Positions 33,162 through 41,352 of a DNA stretch of 64,000 bases are shown one piece after another. The first letter of the stretch is position 1. Every line of letters begins with the position of its first letter. The stretch is from contig JAIETL010000004.1 in NCBI GenBank assembly GCA_019745195.1, positions 1 to 64,000 on the forward strand, in the 5' to 3' direction. The notes beneath the pieces are model-generated. The model made no database searches. It saw only the letters and a program-made list of their open reading frames with translations, and was not told the DNA's origin. Origin of the DNA: Beijerinckiaceae bacterium. Its GTDB lineage: Bacteria > Pseudomonadota > Alphaproteobacteria > Rhizobiales > Beijerinckiaceae. Position numbers and translations under genes: made by a program.

Positions 33162-34373
33162 TTGCGCATCGTCGACATCATCCCGCTGGTCATGCAGGCC
33201 GGCGCGCCGGAGGTCACCTCCTGGACCGGCGCGGGCGGCACGAGCGCGCTCGCGACCGGGCGCAACTGGCTTTTCGTCAAGGTCGTCACCGACGTGCCGG
33301 GTCTCGTCGGGATCGGCGAGGGCTCGGGCTGGCCGCGCGTGATCCACGCCGCGATCGGGGATCTGAAGCAGGAGCTGATCGGCCAGGACGCGCGCGACAT
33401 CGAGCGGCTCTGGCAGCGCATGCGGCTCGCCATGATGGGCCATGGCGATACCGGCGTCGTCGGCGCCGGCGCGATCACGGCGATCGACATGGCGTTGTGG
33501 GACATCAAGGGCAAGGCGCTCGGCACGCCGGTCTGGAACCTGATCGGCGGCAAGCTGCGCCGACGCGTGCGCTACTACGCCCACGTCAAGACGGTCGCGG
33601 ATGCGCAGGCGCTGGTCGCGCGCGGCGTCACCACGGTCAAGCTCGGCGGCCATGAAAACATCGTCGAGCGCGTCGCGGCGATGCGCGCGGCTCTGGGGCG
33701 CGCGATCGACATCACGGTCGATCTGCACGGGCCGCCCTGGCTGCCGGCGAGCGACGCCATCGCCATCGGCAAGGCGCTCGAGCCCTTCGACATCCTCTTC
33801 CTCGAGGACCCGGTCGCGCCCGAGGATGTCGAGGGCTGGGGCCGGGTCCGCCGCGCCCTGCCGCACACGCCGATTGCCGGCGGCGAGAGGCTGGCGACGA
33901 AATGGGGGGCGCAGACGCTGCTGCGAAGCGGTCTCGTCGACATCATCCAGCCGGACACCGGCCGCGCCGGCGGCATCACCGAGATGAGGAAGATCGCCGC
34001 GCTGGCCGAGGCGCATTTCGTCCAGTTCGCGCCGCATTCGGGCTCGCTCGGCCCCGTCGCCGAATTCGCCGCGCTACATCTGATGGCGGCGATCCCCAAC
34101 GGCCTGATGATGGAGCGGCTGGAGCCCGACTGGGCCGGCAAGGCGCAGGCCGTGACCCCGGTCCCGGAGGCGGAAGACGGCCATCTCCTCGTGCCCGACA
34201 GGCCGGGCCTCGGCGTCGAACTGGTCGAGGATTTCATCGCCGCCCATCCGAGCCGCCGCAATGTCGCGATCGCGACCGGCGGCTGGCAGGACGCGGAAGA
34301 ACAGGGCGCGACCTATGTCGCGATGCGCCGCCGCCGGGCGCAACTGCTCTCTCCCGAAGAAGGCCAGTCATGA
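33162..34373 (+). CDS. Enolase-superfamily sugar-acid dehydratase (mandelate racemase type)
   Basis: 403 aa, TTG start with GTGAGG 10 nt upstream. It shows the capping domain and barrel of the MR/MLE group: LWDIKGKALGTPVWNLIGGK, TVKLGGHEN (acid/base Lys region), VDLHGPPW, LFLEDPVAPEDVEGW and GERLATKWG (metal ligands), QPDTGRAGGITEMRKIAALA and APHSGSLGP (catalytic His). This pattern is that of galactarate/gluconate-type dehydratases; the exact substrate is not decidable. It overlaps the next gene by four bases (ATGA). Confidence 0.85.
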   Translation: MRIVDIIPLVMQAGAPEVTSWTGAGGTSALATGRNWLFVKVVTDVPGLVGIGEGSGWPRVIHAAIGDLKQELIGQDARDIERLWQRMRLAMMGHGDTGVVGAGAITAIDMALWDIKGKALGTPVWNLIGGKLRRRVRYYAHVKTVADAQALVARGVTTVKLGGHENIVERVAAMRAALGRAIDITVDLHGPPWLPASDAIAIGKALEPFDILFLEDPVAPEDVEGWGRVRRALPHTPIAGGERLATKWGAQTLLRSGLVDIIQPDTGRAGGITEMRKIAALAEAHFVQFAPHSGSLGPVAEFAALHLMAAIPNGLMMERLEPDWAGKAQAVTPVPEAEDGHLLVPDRPGLGVELVEDFIAAHPSRRNVAIATGGWQDAEEQGATYVAMRRRRAQLLSPEEGQS

Positions 34374-35224
34374 CCACGCCCGCCATCCTGATCACCGGCG
34401 CGGCCGGACGCATCGGTTCGCTGCTGCGCCGCGAGTTGCCGGGCGACGCCGAACTCGCCGCCTTCTTCGGCGGCCCGTTCCGGCTCAAGGCGACCGACAT
34501 CGTCGATCCCGGCCCGGGCGAGCATGCGGACGAGGTCTCTACCGGCGACCTCGCCGACGCCGCCTTCGTCGAGAGCCTCTTCGCGGATGGCGGGGTCGCG
34601 GCCGTGATCCATCTCGCCGGCTATCCGCGCGAGGCGGACTGGGACGTGCTGCTCGACGCCAATATCCGCGCCACGATCAACATCTGGGAGGCGGCCCGCC
34701 GGCACGGCGTCGACCGCGTGCTCTACGCCAGCTCGAACCACGCGATCGGCTTCTATCCGCGCTCGCGAAAAATCGATCATCGCGTGACGCAGCGGCCCGA
34801 CAGCCGCTACGGGCTGACCAAGGTTTTTGGCGAGGAGCTTGGCTTCCTCTACGCCCACAAGTTCGCAATCCGCTCCTTCAGCATGCGGATCGGCATGTTC
34901 CTGCCGCAACCGACCAGCCGTCGCGGCCTCTCGAACTGGCTTTCGCTCCCCGATGCGGTGCGCCTCGTCAAGGTCGGCCTCACCGCCGACTACATTTGCG
35001 AGACCGTCTACGGCGTCTCGAACAATGCGCGCTCGTTCTGGGACAATTCCTCCGCCCACAGGCTGGGCTACCGGCCGCAGGACGATTCCGAGGCCTTCGC
35101 ACATCTGTTCCCAGGCCCCGACCACCCCGGCGACCGCTGGGCCGAGCATTTCCAGGGCGGCCCCTATGTCTCGAACGGGCTGAGCGCGCCGGACGAGCGC
35201 CTGGCCGCACTCGACCGCTTCTGA
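34370..35224 (+). CDS. NAD-dependent uronate-dehydrogenase-like enzyme
   Basis: 284 aa. Short extended dehydrogenase: ILITGAAGRIGSLLRREL (NAD site), VIHLAGYPREADWDVLLDAN, LYASSNHAIGFYPRSRKID, SRYGLTKVFGEELG (active Tyr-x3-Lys), FSMRIGMFLPQPTSRRGLSN, SFWDNSSAHRLGYRPQD. The ASSNHAIGFYP and RPDSRYG segments are as in uronate dehydrogenases, which oxidise galacturonate or glucuronate to the aldarolactone. Coupled to the dehydratase gene before it. Cytoplasmic. Confidence 0.75.
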   Translation: MTTPAILITGAAGRIGSLLRRELPGDAELAAFFGGPFRLKATDIVDPGPGEHADEVSTGDLADAAFVESLFADGGVAAVIHLAGYPREADWDVLLDANIRATINIWEAARRHGVDRVLYASSNHAIGFYPRSRKIDHRVTQRPDSRYGLTKVFGEELGFLYAHKFAIRSFSMRIGMFLPQPTSRRGLSNWLSLPDAVRLVKVGLTADYICETVYGVSNNARSFWDNSSAHRLGYRPQDDSEAFAHLFPGPDHPGDRWAEHFQGGPYVSNGLSAPDERLAALDRF

Positions 35225-35274
35225 CCAGCGCGCCGCAGAGCGCGGGACGACAACGCCGTCCGGGAGGGACGACC

Positions 35275-35730
35275 ATGATCCGCATCCGTTCGCCGCAGGA
35301 TTTCGGCGCGGCCCTGATCTTCCTTGCGGTCGGCGCGGCCGGCCTCTGGTTCGGTGCCGGCCTGCCCGGCATGCGCGCCGGCGGGCAGCTCGGCTCCGGC
35401 ACGACGCCGCGCATCCTCAGCGTCATCTGCCTCGGCTTCGGCGGGCTGATGCTGCTGCGGGCGCTGCGCGTCGACGGTCCAGCCATCGAGCGCCTGCCCT
35501 GGCGAGCGCTCATCACTGTTACGCTCGCGGTCGTGCTGTTCGGGCTCGCGATCGAGCACATCGGCTATGTCGCGACCGCCATGCTCACGCCCTTCGTCGC
35601 GGCGCTCGCCCTGCCGCCGGTGCGCTGGCGCGAGGCGCTGCTCGTCGCGGGCCTGCTCGGAGGCGGCACGGCGCTGCTGTTCGTGGTGATGCTCGGCCAG
35701 CCGCTCAAGCTGTTCGGGGGCACGCCGTGA
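35275..35730 (+). CDS. TctB-family small membrane subunit
   Basis: 151 aa with four hydrophobic segments (about 12-30, 45-62, 78-108, 120-142), the normal TctB layout: FLAVGAAGLWFGAGLP with MRAGGQLGSGTTPRILSVI in between. GGGAGGGAC precedes the ATG. The stop overlaps the next gene's start. Inner-membrane partner of TctA. Confidence 0.8.
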   Translation: MIRIRSPQDFGAALIFLAVGAAGLWFGAGLPGMRAGGQLGSGTTPRILSVICLGFGGLMLLRALRVDGPAIERLPWRALITVTLAVVLFGLAIEHIGYVATAMLTPFVAALALPPVRWREALLVAGLLGGGTALLFVVMLGQPLKLFGGTP

Positions 35731-37235
35731 TGGACCTGCTCGGCCCGCTCGCGCTCGGCCTCGCCACGGCCTTCACGCCGCTCAACCTCGGCATGTGCCT
35801 CGCCGGCGCGCTGATCGGCACGCTGATCGGCGTGCTGCCCGGCATCGGGCCGATCGCCACCATCGCGATGCTGCTGCCGCTGACCTTCTCGCTGCCGCCG
35901 GAGGGCGCGCTGATCATGCTGGCGGGCATCTTCTACGGCGCGCAATATGGCGGCTCGACGACCGCGATTCTGGTCAACCTGCCGGGCGAGGCCTCCAGCG
36001 TCATCACCACCATCGACGGCTACCAGATGGCGCGACAGGGCCGCTCCGGGCCCGCGCTCGCCATCGCCGGCATCGGCTCCTTCGTCGCCGGCTCGATCGC
36101 GACGCTGCTGATAGTGCTGGTCGGCCCGAGCCTGGCGGGGCTGGCGCGCCATTTCGGCGCGGCGGAGTATTTTTCGCTGATGGTGCTGGGGCTCGTGGCC
36201 GCGACCGTGCTCGCCAATGGCGATCTCGCGAAGGCGCTCGGCATGATCTTCGTCGGCCTGCTGCTCGGCCTCGTCGGGACGGACGTCAACACCGGGGCGC
36301 AGCGCTACTCCTTCGGCCTCAACGTGCTCGCCGACGGGCTCGGCTTCGTGCCGCTGGCGATGGGCTTGTTCGGCCTGGCCGAGATCGTCGCTAATCTCGG
36401 TCGCCCGGCCGAGCAGCGCTCGCTCGTCGCGAGCAAGATCGCCGGCCTGTTCCCGACGCTCGCCGACCTGAAGGCCTCGGCCGGGGCTGTGCTGCGCGCG
36501 ACGGGCTTGGGCTCCGTGCTTGGCGTGCTGCCGGGCGGCGGGCCGACGCTCGCCGCCTTTTCGGCCTATGTGCTGGAGAAGAAGCTCGCCGGTGCGAGCG
36601 GGCGCTTCGGCCAGGGCGATATCCGCGGCGTCGCCGCGCCCGAAGCCGCCAACAACGCCGCGGCCCAGACCTCTTTCATCCCGATGCTGACGCTCGGCCT
36701 GCCCTCCAACGCCGTGATGGCGCTGATGATCGGCGCGATGACGATCCACGGCATTCAGCCGGGACCGCAGGTGATGACGCAGAACCCGGCCCTGTTCTGG
36801 GGGCTGATCGTCTCGATGTGGCTCGGCAACCTGATGCTTCTTGTCATCAACCTGCCGCTGGTCGGTCTCTGGGTACAGCTCCTGAAAGTGCCCTACCGAA
36901 TCCTGTTCCCGGCGATCGTGCTGTTCTGCGCAACCGGCGTCTACGTCATCGGGCTCTCGACCTTCGAGGTGCACTTGATGGCGGCCTTCGGCGTGATCGG
37001 CCTGCTGCTAGCGCGCTGCGGCTGTGATCCGGTGCCGCTGCTGCTCGGCTTCATCCTCGGGCCGATGCTGGAGGAGAATTTGCGCCGGGCGCTGCTGATC
37101 ACCAATGGCGACCCGAGCATCTTCGTGACGCGGCCGATCTCCGCCGGCTTCCTGGCGCTCGCGCTCCTGCTGGTCGGGCTCGCCTTGCTGCCCGCGCTCG
37201 GCGCCAAGCGTGAGGAGGTGTTTCAGGACGGTTGA
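35730..37235 (+). CDS. TctA-family large membrane subunit
   Basis: 501 aa, about 11-12 membrane segments. The two GxG-rich signature loops of TctA are present: GVLPGIGPIATIAMLLPLTF (about 38-57) and GVLPGGGPTLAAFSAYVLEK (about 266-285), plus FYGAQYGGSTTAILVNLPGE and FIPMLTLGLPSNAVMALMIG. Its start overlaps the TctB stop (TGATG); a GTG at 35727 is an alternative. It completes the tripartite carboxylate/sugar-acid uptake system. Confidence 0.9.
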   Translation: MDLLGPLALGLATAFTPLNLGMCLAGALIGTLIGVLPGIGPIATIAMLLPLTFSLPPEGALIMLAGIFYGAQYGGSTTAILVNLPGEASSVITTIDGYQMARQGRSGPALAIAGIGSFVAGSIATLLIVLVGPSLAGLARHFGAAEYFSLMVLGLVAATVLANGDLAKALGMIFVGLLLGLVGTDVNTGAQRYSFGLNVLADGLGFVPLAMGLFGLAEIVANLGRPAEQRSLVASKIAGLFPTLADLKASAGAVLRATGLGSVLGVLPGGGPTLAAFSAYVLEKKLAGASGRFGQGDIRGVAAPEAANNAAAQTSFIPMLTLGLPSNAVMALMIGAMTIHGIQPGPQVMTQNPALFWGLIVSMWLGNLMLLVINLPLVGLWVQLLKVPYRILFPAIVLFCATGVYVIGLSTFEVHLMAAFGVIGLLLARCGCDPVPLLLGFILGPMLEENLRRALLITNGDPSIFVTRPISAGFLALALLLVGLALLPALGAKREEVFQDG

Positions 37236-37286
37236 AGCGAGTCGCTAATGGCGTCTGGCTAACGCAGGGACAGGCGGATCGCGCGG

Positions 37287-37634
37287 TCAGGGCGTCGCTT
37301 TCGCTGCCGCGTGCAGCACGTAGAATTTGGTGACTGGCACCGGCATGTCCCAGATCCCCCGAAAGCCCGCCGGCACCATGAAGCCGTCGCCTGGGCGGTA
37401 GATCTCGGTGTGCCCGTCGGCGTCGGTTAGATGCACCTCGCCCTCGACGATCAAGCAGAACTCGTCGCGCGCATAGTTGACCTCCAGGCGGTTGGCCTGC
37501 GAGCGCCAGATGCCGCTGGTCAATGCGCCGGTCGGATCGGCATAGGCCTTCGTTGCGGATGTGGGCTTGTCGGCGGGCGGGGGCGGGCAGTCCTCCGGCC
37601 TGATCCGGATCGAGGCCGGGCTCTGGTTCGTCAT
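37287..37634 (-). CDS. Cupin domain protein
   Basis: 115 aa. A single cupin barrel: GIWRSQANRLEVNYARDEFC, LIVEGEVHLTDADGHTEIYR, PGDGFMVPAGFRGIWDMP. The RDEFCLIVEGEVHLTD and PGDGFMVPAG blocks are those of the small DUF861/cupin_3 group. It may bind a metal through few ligands. It ends convergently to TctA and lies 4 nt behind the aminotransferase gene, so it belongs to that operon. Confidence 0.8.
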   Translation of the reverse strand: MTNQSPASIRIRPEDCPPPPADKPTSATKAYADPTGALTSGIWRSQANRLEVNYARDEFCLIVEGEVHLTDADGHTEIYRPGDGFMVPAGFRGIWDMPVPVTKFYVLHAAAKATP

Positions 37635-37638
37635 GGCG

Positions 37639-38970
37639 TCAGTCCAGTCGGTTGAGGATGTCGTGGATTGTCTTAAACAGGCGTTCGATGTCGGCTTTAT
37701 CGAGGACCAGCGGCGGCGACAGCAGCAGCGTGTCGCCGGCGTTGCGGATCAGCATGCCGGCCTCGAAACAGGCCTGGGCGCAATCGTTGCCGCGCGCGCC
37801 GGACGCACCGGAGCGGGGCGTGAGGTCGATGCCGGCGAGGATGCCGGCCGTGCGGATGTCGGCGACATGGGGCGCATCCCTCAGGCCCCGTGCCGTCTGT
37901 CGCCAGAGCGGCTCCAGCCGCGCGGCGCGGGCGTTGAGGCCGAACTCATCATGAACGGCGATAGTCGCGAGCCCGGCGGCGCAGGCGAGCGGATGCGCCG
38001 AGTAGGTGTAGCCGTGAAGCAGTTCGATCGCGTCGGGCGGGCCGGCCATGAAGGCGTCGAAGACAGTGTCGCGCGCGAGCACGGCTCCCATCGGCACGGC
38101 GCCGTTGGTCATGCCCTTGGCGCAGGTCAGCAGGTCGGGCAGCACGCCATAAGCTTGCGCGGCGAAACTTGCGCCGAGCCGGCCGAAGCCGGTGATGACC
38201 TCGTCGAAGATCAGCAGGATGCCGTGGCGGTCGCAGATCGCACGCAGGGCATCGAGATAGCCGTGCGGCGGCGGATAGACGCCGCCCGAGCCGGTCACCG
38301 GCTCGACGATGACGGCCGCGATCGTGCCCGCGTCGTTGACCGCAACGATTTGCTCCAGCGCCTGCGCATAGTCCGCGCCATGTCGCGGCTGGCCGTCGGA
38401 AAACGCCATCGTGGCGTCGTAGGGCAGCGGCAGATGCGCGACCTCGCCGAGCAACGGCCCGAAATCGCGCTTGTGACGGCCGATGCCGGAGACCGACAAT
38501 CCGCCCCAGCCCATGCCATGGTAGCCCTTGGCGCGGCCGATGAGCTTGACGCGCCGGCCCTCGCCTCTCGCCTGGTGATAGGCGCGGGCGATCTTCAGCG
38601 CGCTGTCTACCGCCTCCGAGCCCGAGCTGACGAAGAAGGCGTGGTCGAGGCCGACTGGGGCCAGCGCGGTCAGCGCCTGCGCCATCGCGGCTGCGCCGGG
38701 ATGGCTCATGCGGAAGGAGGAGACGAAATCGAGCTGGCCTGCCATGTCGCGGATCGACTGCGTGATCCGGGGCTGGCCGTGGCCGGCATTGACGCACCAG
38801 AGCCCGGCCATGCCGTCGAGGATGCGGCGGCCGTCATCGGTCTCGTAATGCATGGCATCGGCGGAGACGAAGTTCATCGGCTTTCGCCGGTACTGCCGCA
38901 TCGCGGTGAACGGCATCCAGAAGGCGTCGTCGCGGTTGCGACCCGGCGCATCGGCGTCGGCAAAGGTCAT
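37639..38970 (-). CDS. Class III omega-aminotransferase
   Basis: 443 aa, PLP fold type I. FWMPFTAMRQYRRKPMNFVS at the start, FVSSGSEAVDSALKIARAY (cofactor phosphate loop), GRAKGYHGMGWGG, LLIFDEVITGFGRLG (Asp binding the pyridine N) and LTCAKGMTNGAVPMGAVL with the PLP Lys. The start of this type resembles beta-alanine or taurine:pyruvate transaminases. It probably removes the amino group from an omega-amino compound released by the neighbouring enzymes. Stop 4 nt before the cupin, start 11 nt after the FAD oxidase. Confidence 0.85.
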   Translation of the reverse strand: MTFADADAPGRNRDDAFWMPFTAMRQYRRKPMNFVSADAMHYETDDGRRILDGMAGLWCVNAGHGQPRITQSIRDMAGQLDFVSSFRMSHPGAAAMAQALTALAPVGLDHAFFVSSGSEAVDSALKIARAYHQARGEGRRVKLIGRAKGYHGMGWGGLSVSGIGRHKRDFGPLLGEVAHLPLPYDATMAFSDGQPRHGADYAQALEQIVAVNDAGTIAAVIVEPVTGSGGVYPPPHGYLDALRAICDRHGILLIFDEVITGFGRLGASFAAQAYGVLPDLLTCAKGMTNGAVPMGAVLARDTVFDAFMAGPPDAIELLHGYTYSAHPLACAAGLATIAVHDEFGLNARAARLEPLWRQTARGLRDAPHVADIRTAGILAGIDLTPRSGASGARGNDCAQACFEAGMLIRNAGDTLLLSPPLVLDKADIERLFKTIHDILNRLD

Positions 38971-38981
38971 CGGCCTCTCCT

Positions 38982-40274
38982 TCAGGGCGAGGGCGCGCTC
39001 TGGCGCTCGATCGTGTCGCGAAACCGCAGCCAGGCGCTGCCGGCTGCGGCATAGACGCGTTTGAGGCCATGGAACGGGATCGGGCTCGGCGGACGCGCCG
39101 GCGGCAGCGGCAGCGTGTCGAGTTCAGCCCCTGTTAGCGCTTCGGCCAGAACCGAGCCCAGCGCCAGATTCCAAGCGACGCCTTTGCCATTGCAGCCGAG
39201 CGTTGCGAGCACGCCGTCCTCCAGCACGAAGAGGCGGGGTAACCGGTCAAGCGTCAGCGAAACCTGCCCGCCCCAATAATAGGTCGGCTTGATTTCGCCG
39301 AGCTGTGGGTAAAGCCGCGCCAGCGTCAGTTTCTGCAGGTTGAACGAGCCCGGACCCTTGGGACCCGTCGGCGTGCCCTTGCCGCCGACGATAAGTCGGC
39401 CGGCGCTGTCACGGCGGAAATAGCGCAGCACGCGGCGTGAATCCGACACAACCGCGCCGGTGGACATCACGCCCGCCGAGGCGGGAAGCGGATCGGTCGC
39501 GATCTGGTAGCTCCAGACCGGCAGGAAGCTGCGCGCCAGAGGCGGACTCAGCGGCCCGGCCAAGGCGTTAGTAGCGATCAGAACGCGTCGAGCCGTGACA
39601 TGGCCGCGCGCCGTCGCGATGCGCCAGTCCCTGCCGCGACGCGTCAGCGCCTCGGCGCGCGAGCCGACATGGATGACGGAGCCGGCCGCCTGCGCCGCCC
39701 TCGCCAGTTCACGCACCAGGCTGAGCGGCTGCACGCCGCCGCCGCGCGGGTCGATCCAGCCGCCGAGATAGGCGTCCGTGCCGGTGAGATCGCGCAATTC
39801 GGCGCGCCTTAACTGCCGGGCCGCAACCCCGTTCGCCTGCCAGGCGTCGACGCGGCGGGCGACGAGTTCGAGCCCGGCCTGCGTGTCGGTGACGTTGATC
39901 CAGCCCTCCCGCGTCGCGTCGCAGCGCAAGTCATGACGGGCGATCAGTGCGAAGGCGGCATCGGCCGTACCGGCGCCGAAATCGTAAAGCCTGCGTCCGC
40001 GCTCGCGGCCATAGGCCTCGACCAGTTCGTCGGGAAAGTGCCGCAGGCCGGCAATGACCTGGCCGCCATTGCGGCCGGACGCGCCCTCGCCGATCGCGCC
40101 GGCCTCCAGCACGACGACCGCCACGCCGCGCTCGGCCAGCGCCAGCGCGGTCGACAGCCCGGCGAAGCCGGCGCCGACGATCGCTACCTCCGCTTCGCAA
40201 GGGCCCGCGAGGCTCGGCAGGGCAGGACCGGCGATAGCGGTTTCGGTCCAGAGGCAGCGCTGCGCGGGCAAACT
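38982..40274 (-). CDS. FAD-dependent amine/amino-acid oxidase (PuuB-like)
   Basis: About 430 aa. AEVAIVGAGFAGLSTALALA (FAD site), EGASGRNGGQVIAGLRHFPD, GWIDPRGGGVQPLSLVRELA and a C-terminal YYWGGQVSLTLDRLPRLF / LATLGCNGKGVAWNLALG. The SGRNGGQV loop and the WGG..T.DR pattern are characteristic of gamma-glutamylputrescine-oxidase-like enzymes. The TTG at 40274 is preferred, with AAAGGA about 8 nt upstream; a TTG at 40304 lacks any ribosome site. It forms an operon with the aminotransferase and cupin. Confidence 0.8.
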   Translation of the reverse strand, partial: SLPAQRCLWTETAIAGPALPSLAGPCEAEVAIVGAGFAGLSTALALAERGVAVVVLEAGAIGEGASGRNGGQVIAGLRHFPDELVEAYGRERGRRLYDFGAGTADAAFALIARHDLRCDATREGWINVTDTQAGLELVARRVDAWQANGVAARQLRRAELRDLTGTDAYLGGWIDPRGGGVQPLSLVRELARAAQAAGSVIHVGSRAEALTRRGRDWRIATARGHVTARRVLIATNALAGPLSPPLARSFLPVWSYQIATDPLPASAGVMSTGAVVSDSRRVLRYFRRDSAGRLIVGGKGTPTGPKGPGSFNLQKLTLARLYPQLGEIKPTYYWGGQVSLTLDRLPRLFVLEDGVLATLGCNGKGVAWNLALGSVLAEALTGAELDTLPLPPARPPSPIPFHGLKRVYAAAGSAWLRFRDTIERQSAPSP

Positions 40275-40325
40275 CGTCGTCCTTTCCGAGGATGGCGGCA
40301 ACAATTGCGTTTTGAAAACTGAAAA

Positions 40326-41246
40326 TCAATCCTTGCTTTCGAAGGAGGGCTGCAGCCGGCTCGCCATGTCGAGATGGCGGCGCATCAGCGCCGCGGCGAC
40401 CTGATGGTCGCGCGCCTCGAGCCGTTCGAGGATTTCGAGATGCTCGCGGCAATTCACGACGACCCGCGCGACACCATGGGTCCAGTCGTAATTGGAGAGC
40501 CGCCGCAGCCGGTTCTGCCGGCGGATCGCTGCGGCCAGATAGCGATTGCCCGAGGCGTCGCCGATCCCTTCGTGGAACGCAGCGTTCATTTCGAAGAAGC
40601 CGACGCTGGAGGATGGGCCCCACTGCCCCGCCAGCGCCGCCGCAAGGGCCATCTCATGGTCGCGGCGCATCACTTCGGCCCAGTCCGGCCGCAGCGTGAA
40701 GCCGGGCTCCACGATGGCGGCCGTCTCGATCAGCATGCGGAAGCGGTAGCTCTCCAGCCTCGCCGACCTGTCCTGCAGCGTGTCCAAGAAGCGCCAGCCA
40801 TAGCCGGCCTTGCGCTCGACGATGTCGAGATCGGCGAGGCGTTCCAGCGCGGCGCGCACGATCTGACGGCTGGCGCCGTAGATCCGCATCAGCTCGGTCT
40901 CCGAGATGTCGAGCGGCAGCAGGTCGCGGCCACGATCATGGGCGATGCGAACGATCAGATCGTCCTCGCCGCCCTCGGCCGGCTCGGCGGCGTCCGGCTC
41001 GGGCGGCAGCGCCAGCAACTCCATGCCGCGATTGGGCTGGCGCTCGACATAGCCGCCGCCGGCGAGATGCTCCAGCGCCGCGCGGATCGGCGTGCGCGAG
41101 ACGCCGAGCCTCTGCGCCAGGCGGTTTTCGTTGAGCCGCGCCCCGGGCCGCAGCCCATCCTGGTGGATCAGCCCGATAATCTGGCCGAGCAGGTCCTGCT
41201 GCAGCCGGGTCGGCGAATCGCCGATCTTTTCGCTTGATTGTTTCAT
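40326..41246 (-). CDS. GntR-type regulator with two winged helices
   Basis: 306 aa. A first GntR winged helix spans about residues 15-75 (GARLNENRLAQRLGVSRTPI, RAALEHLAGGGYVERQPNRG). A second similar one spans about 105-150 (LDISETELMRIYGASRQIVR, AALERLADLDIVERKAGYG). The C-terminal FCD-like helical domain starts near 165 (RFRMLIETAAIVEPGFTLRP, FFEMNAAFHEGIGDASGNRY). Most GntR regulators have only one winged helix. It is divergent from the C45 hydrolase gene and just upstream of the FAD oxidase, so it probably controls both operons. Confidence 0.8.
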   Translation of the reverse strand: MKQSSEKIGDSPTRLQQDLLGQIIGLIHQDGLRPGARLNENRLAQRLGVSRTPIRAALEHLAGGGYVERQPNRGMELLALPPEPDAAEPAEGGEDDLIVRIAHDRGRDLLPLDISETELMRIYGASRQIVRAALERLADLDIVERKAGYGWRFLDTLQDRSARLESYRFRMLIETAAIVEPGFTLRPDWAEVMRRDHEMALAAALAGQWGPSSSVGFFEMNAAFHEGIGDASGNRYLAAAIRRQNRLRRLSNYDWTHGVARVVVNCREHLEILERLEARDHQVAAALMRRHLDMASRLQPSFESKD

Positions 41247-41254
41247 GGAGAAAC
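41240..41254. promoter_or_regulatory. Inverted repeat over the start codon of the tandem-wHTH GntR gene
   Basis: GTTTC-ATGGA-GAAAC is a perfect 5-bp inverted repeat that includes the start codon of the regulator (41244-41246). It may serve in autoregulation. The rest of the 106-bp divergent gap (AATACAATACTGG nearby) holds the promoters. Confidence 0.35.
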
Positions 41255-41352
41255 GAAATACAATACTGGCGTGGCCCGCACAACGGCCTCAGCAGACTTC
41301 GTTCGACAGGGCCTCCTGAGGCGTCCGTCATCGTGAAAGGCGCCGACCGATC

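Noticed and set aside
35565-36974. 469-codon minus-strand frame opposite TctA
   Set aside because: Composition (strings of Gln, Arg, His, Asp) is typical of antisense translation; TctA is unmistakable on the other strand.
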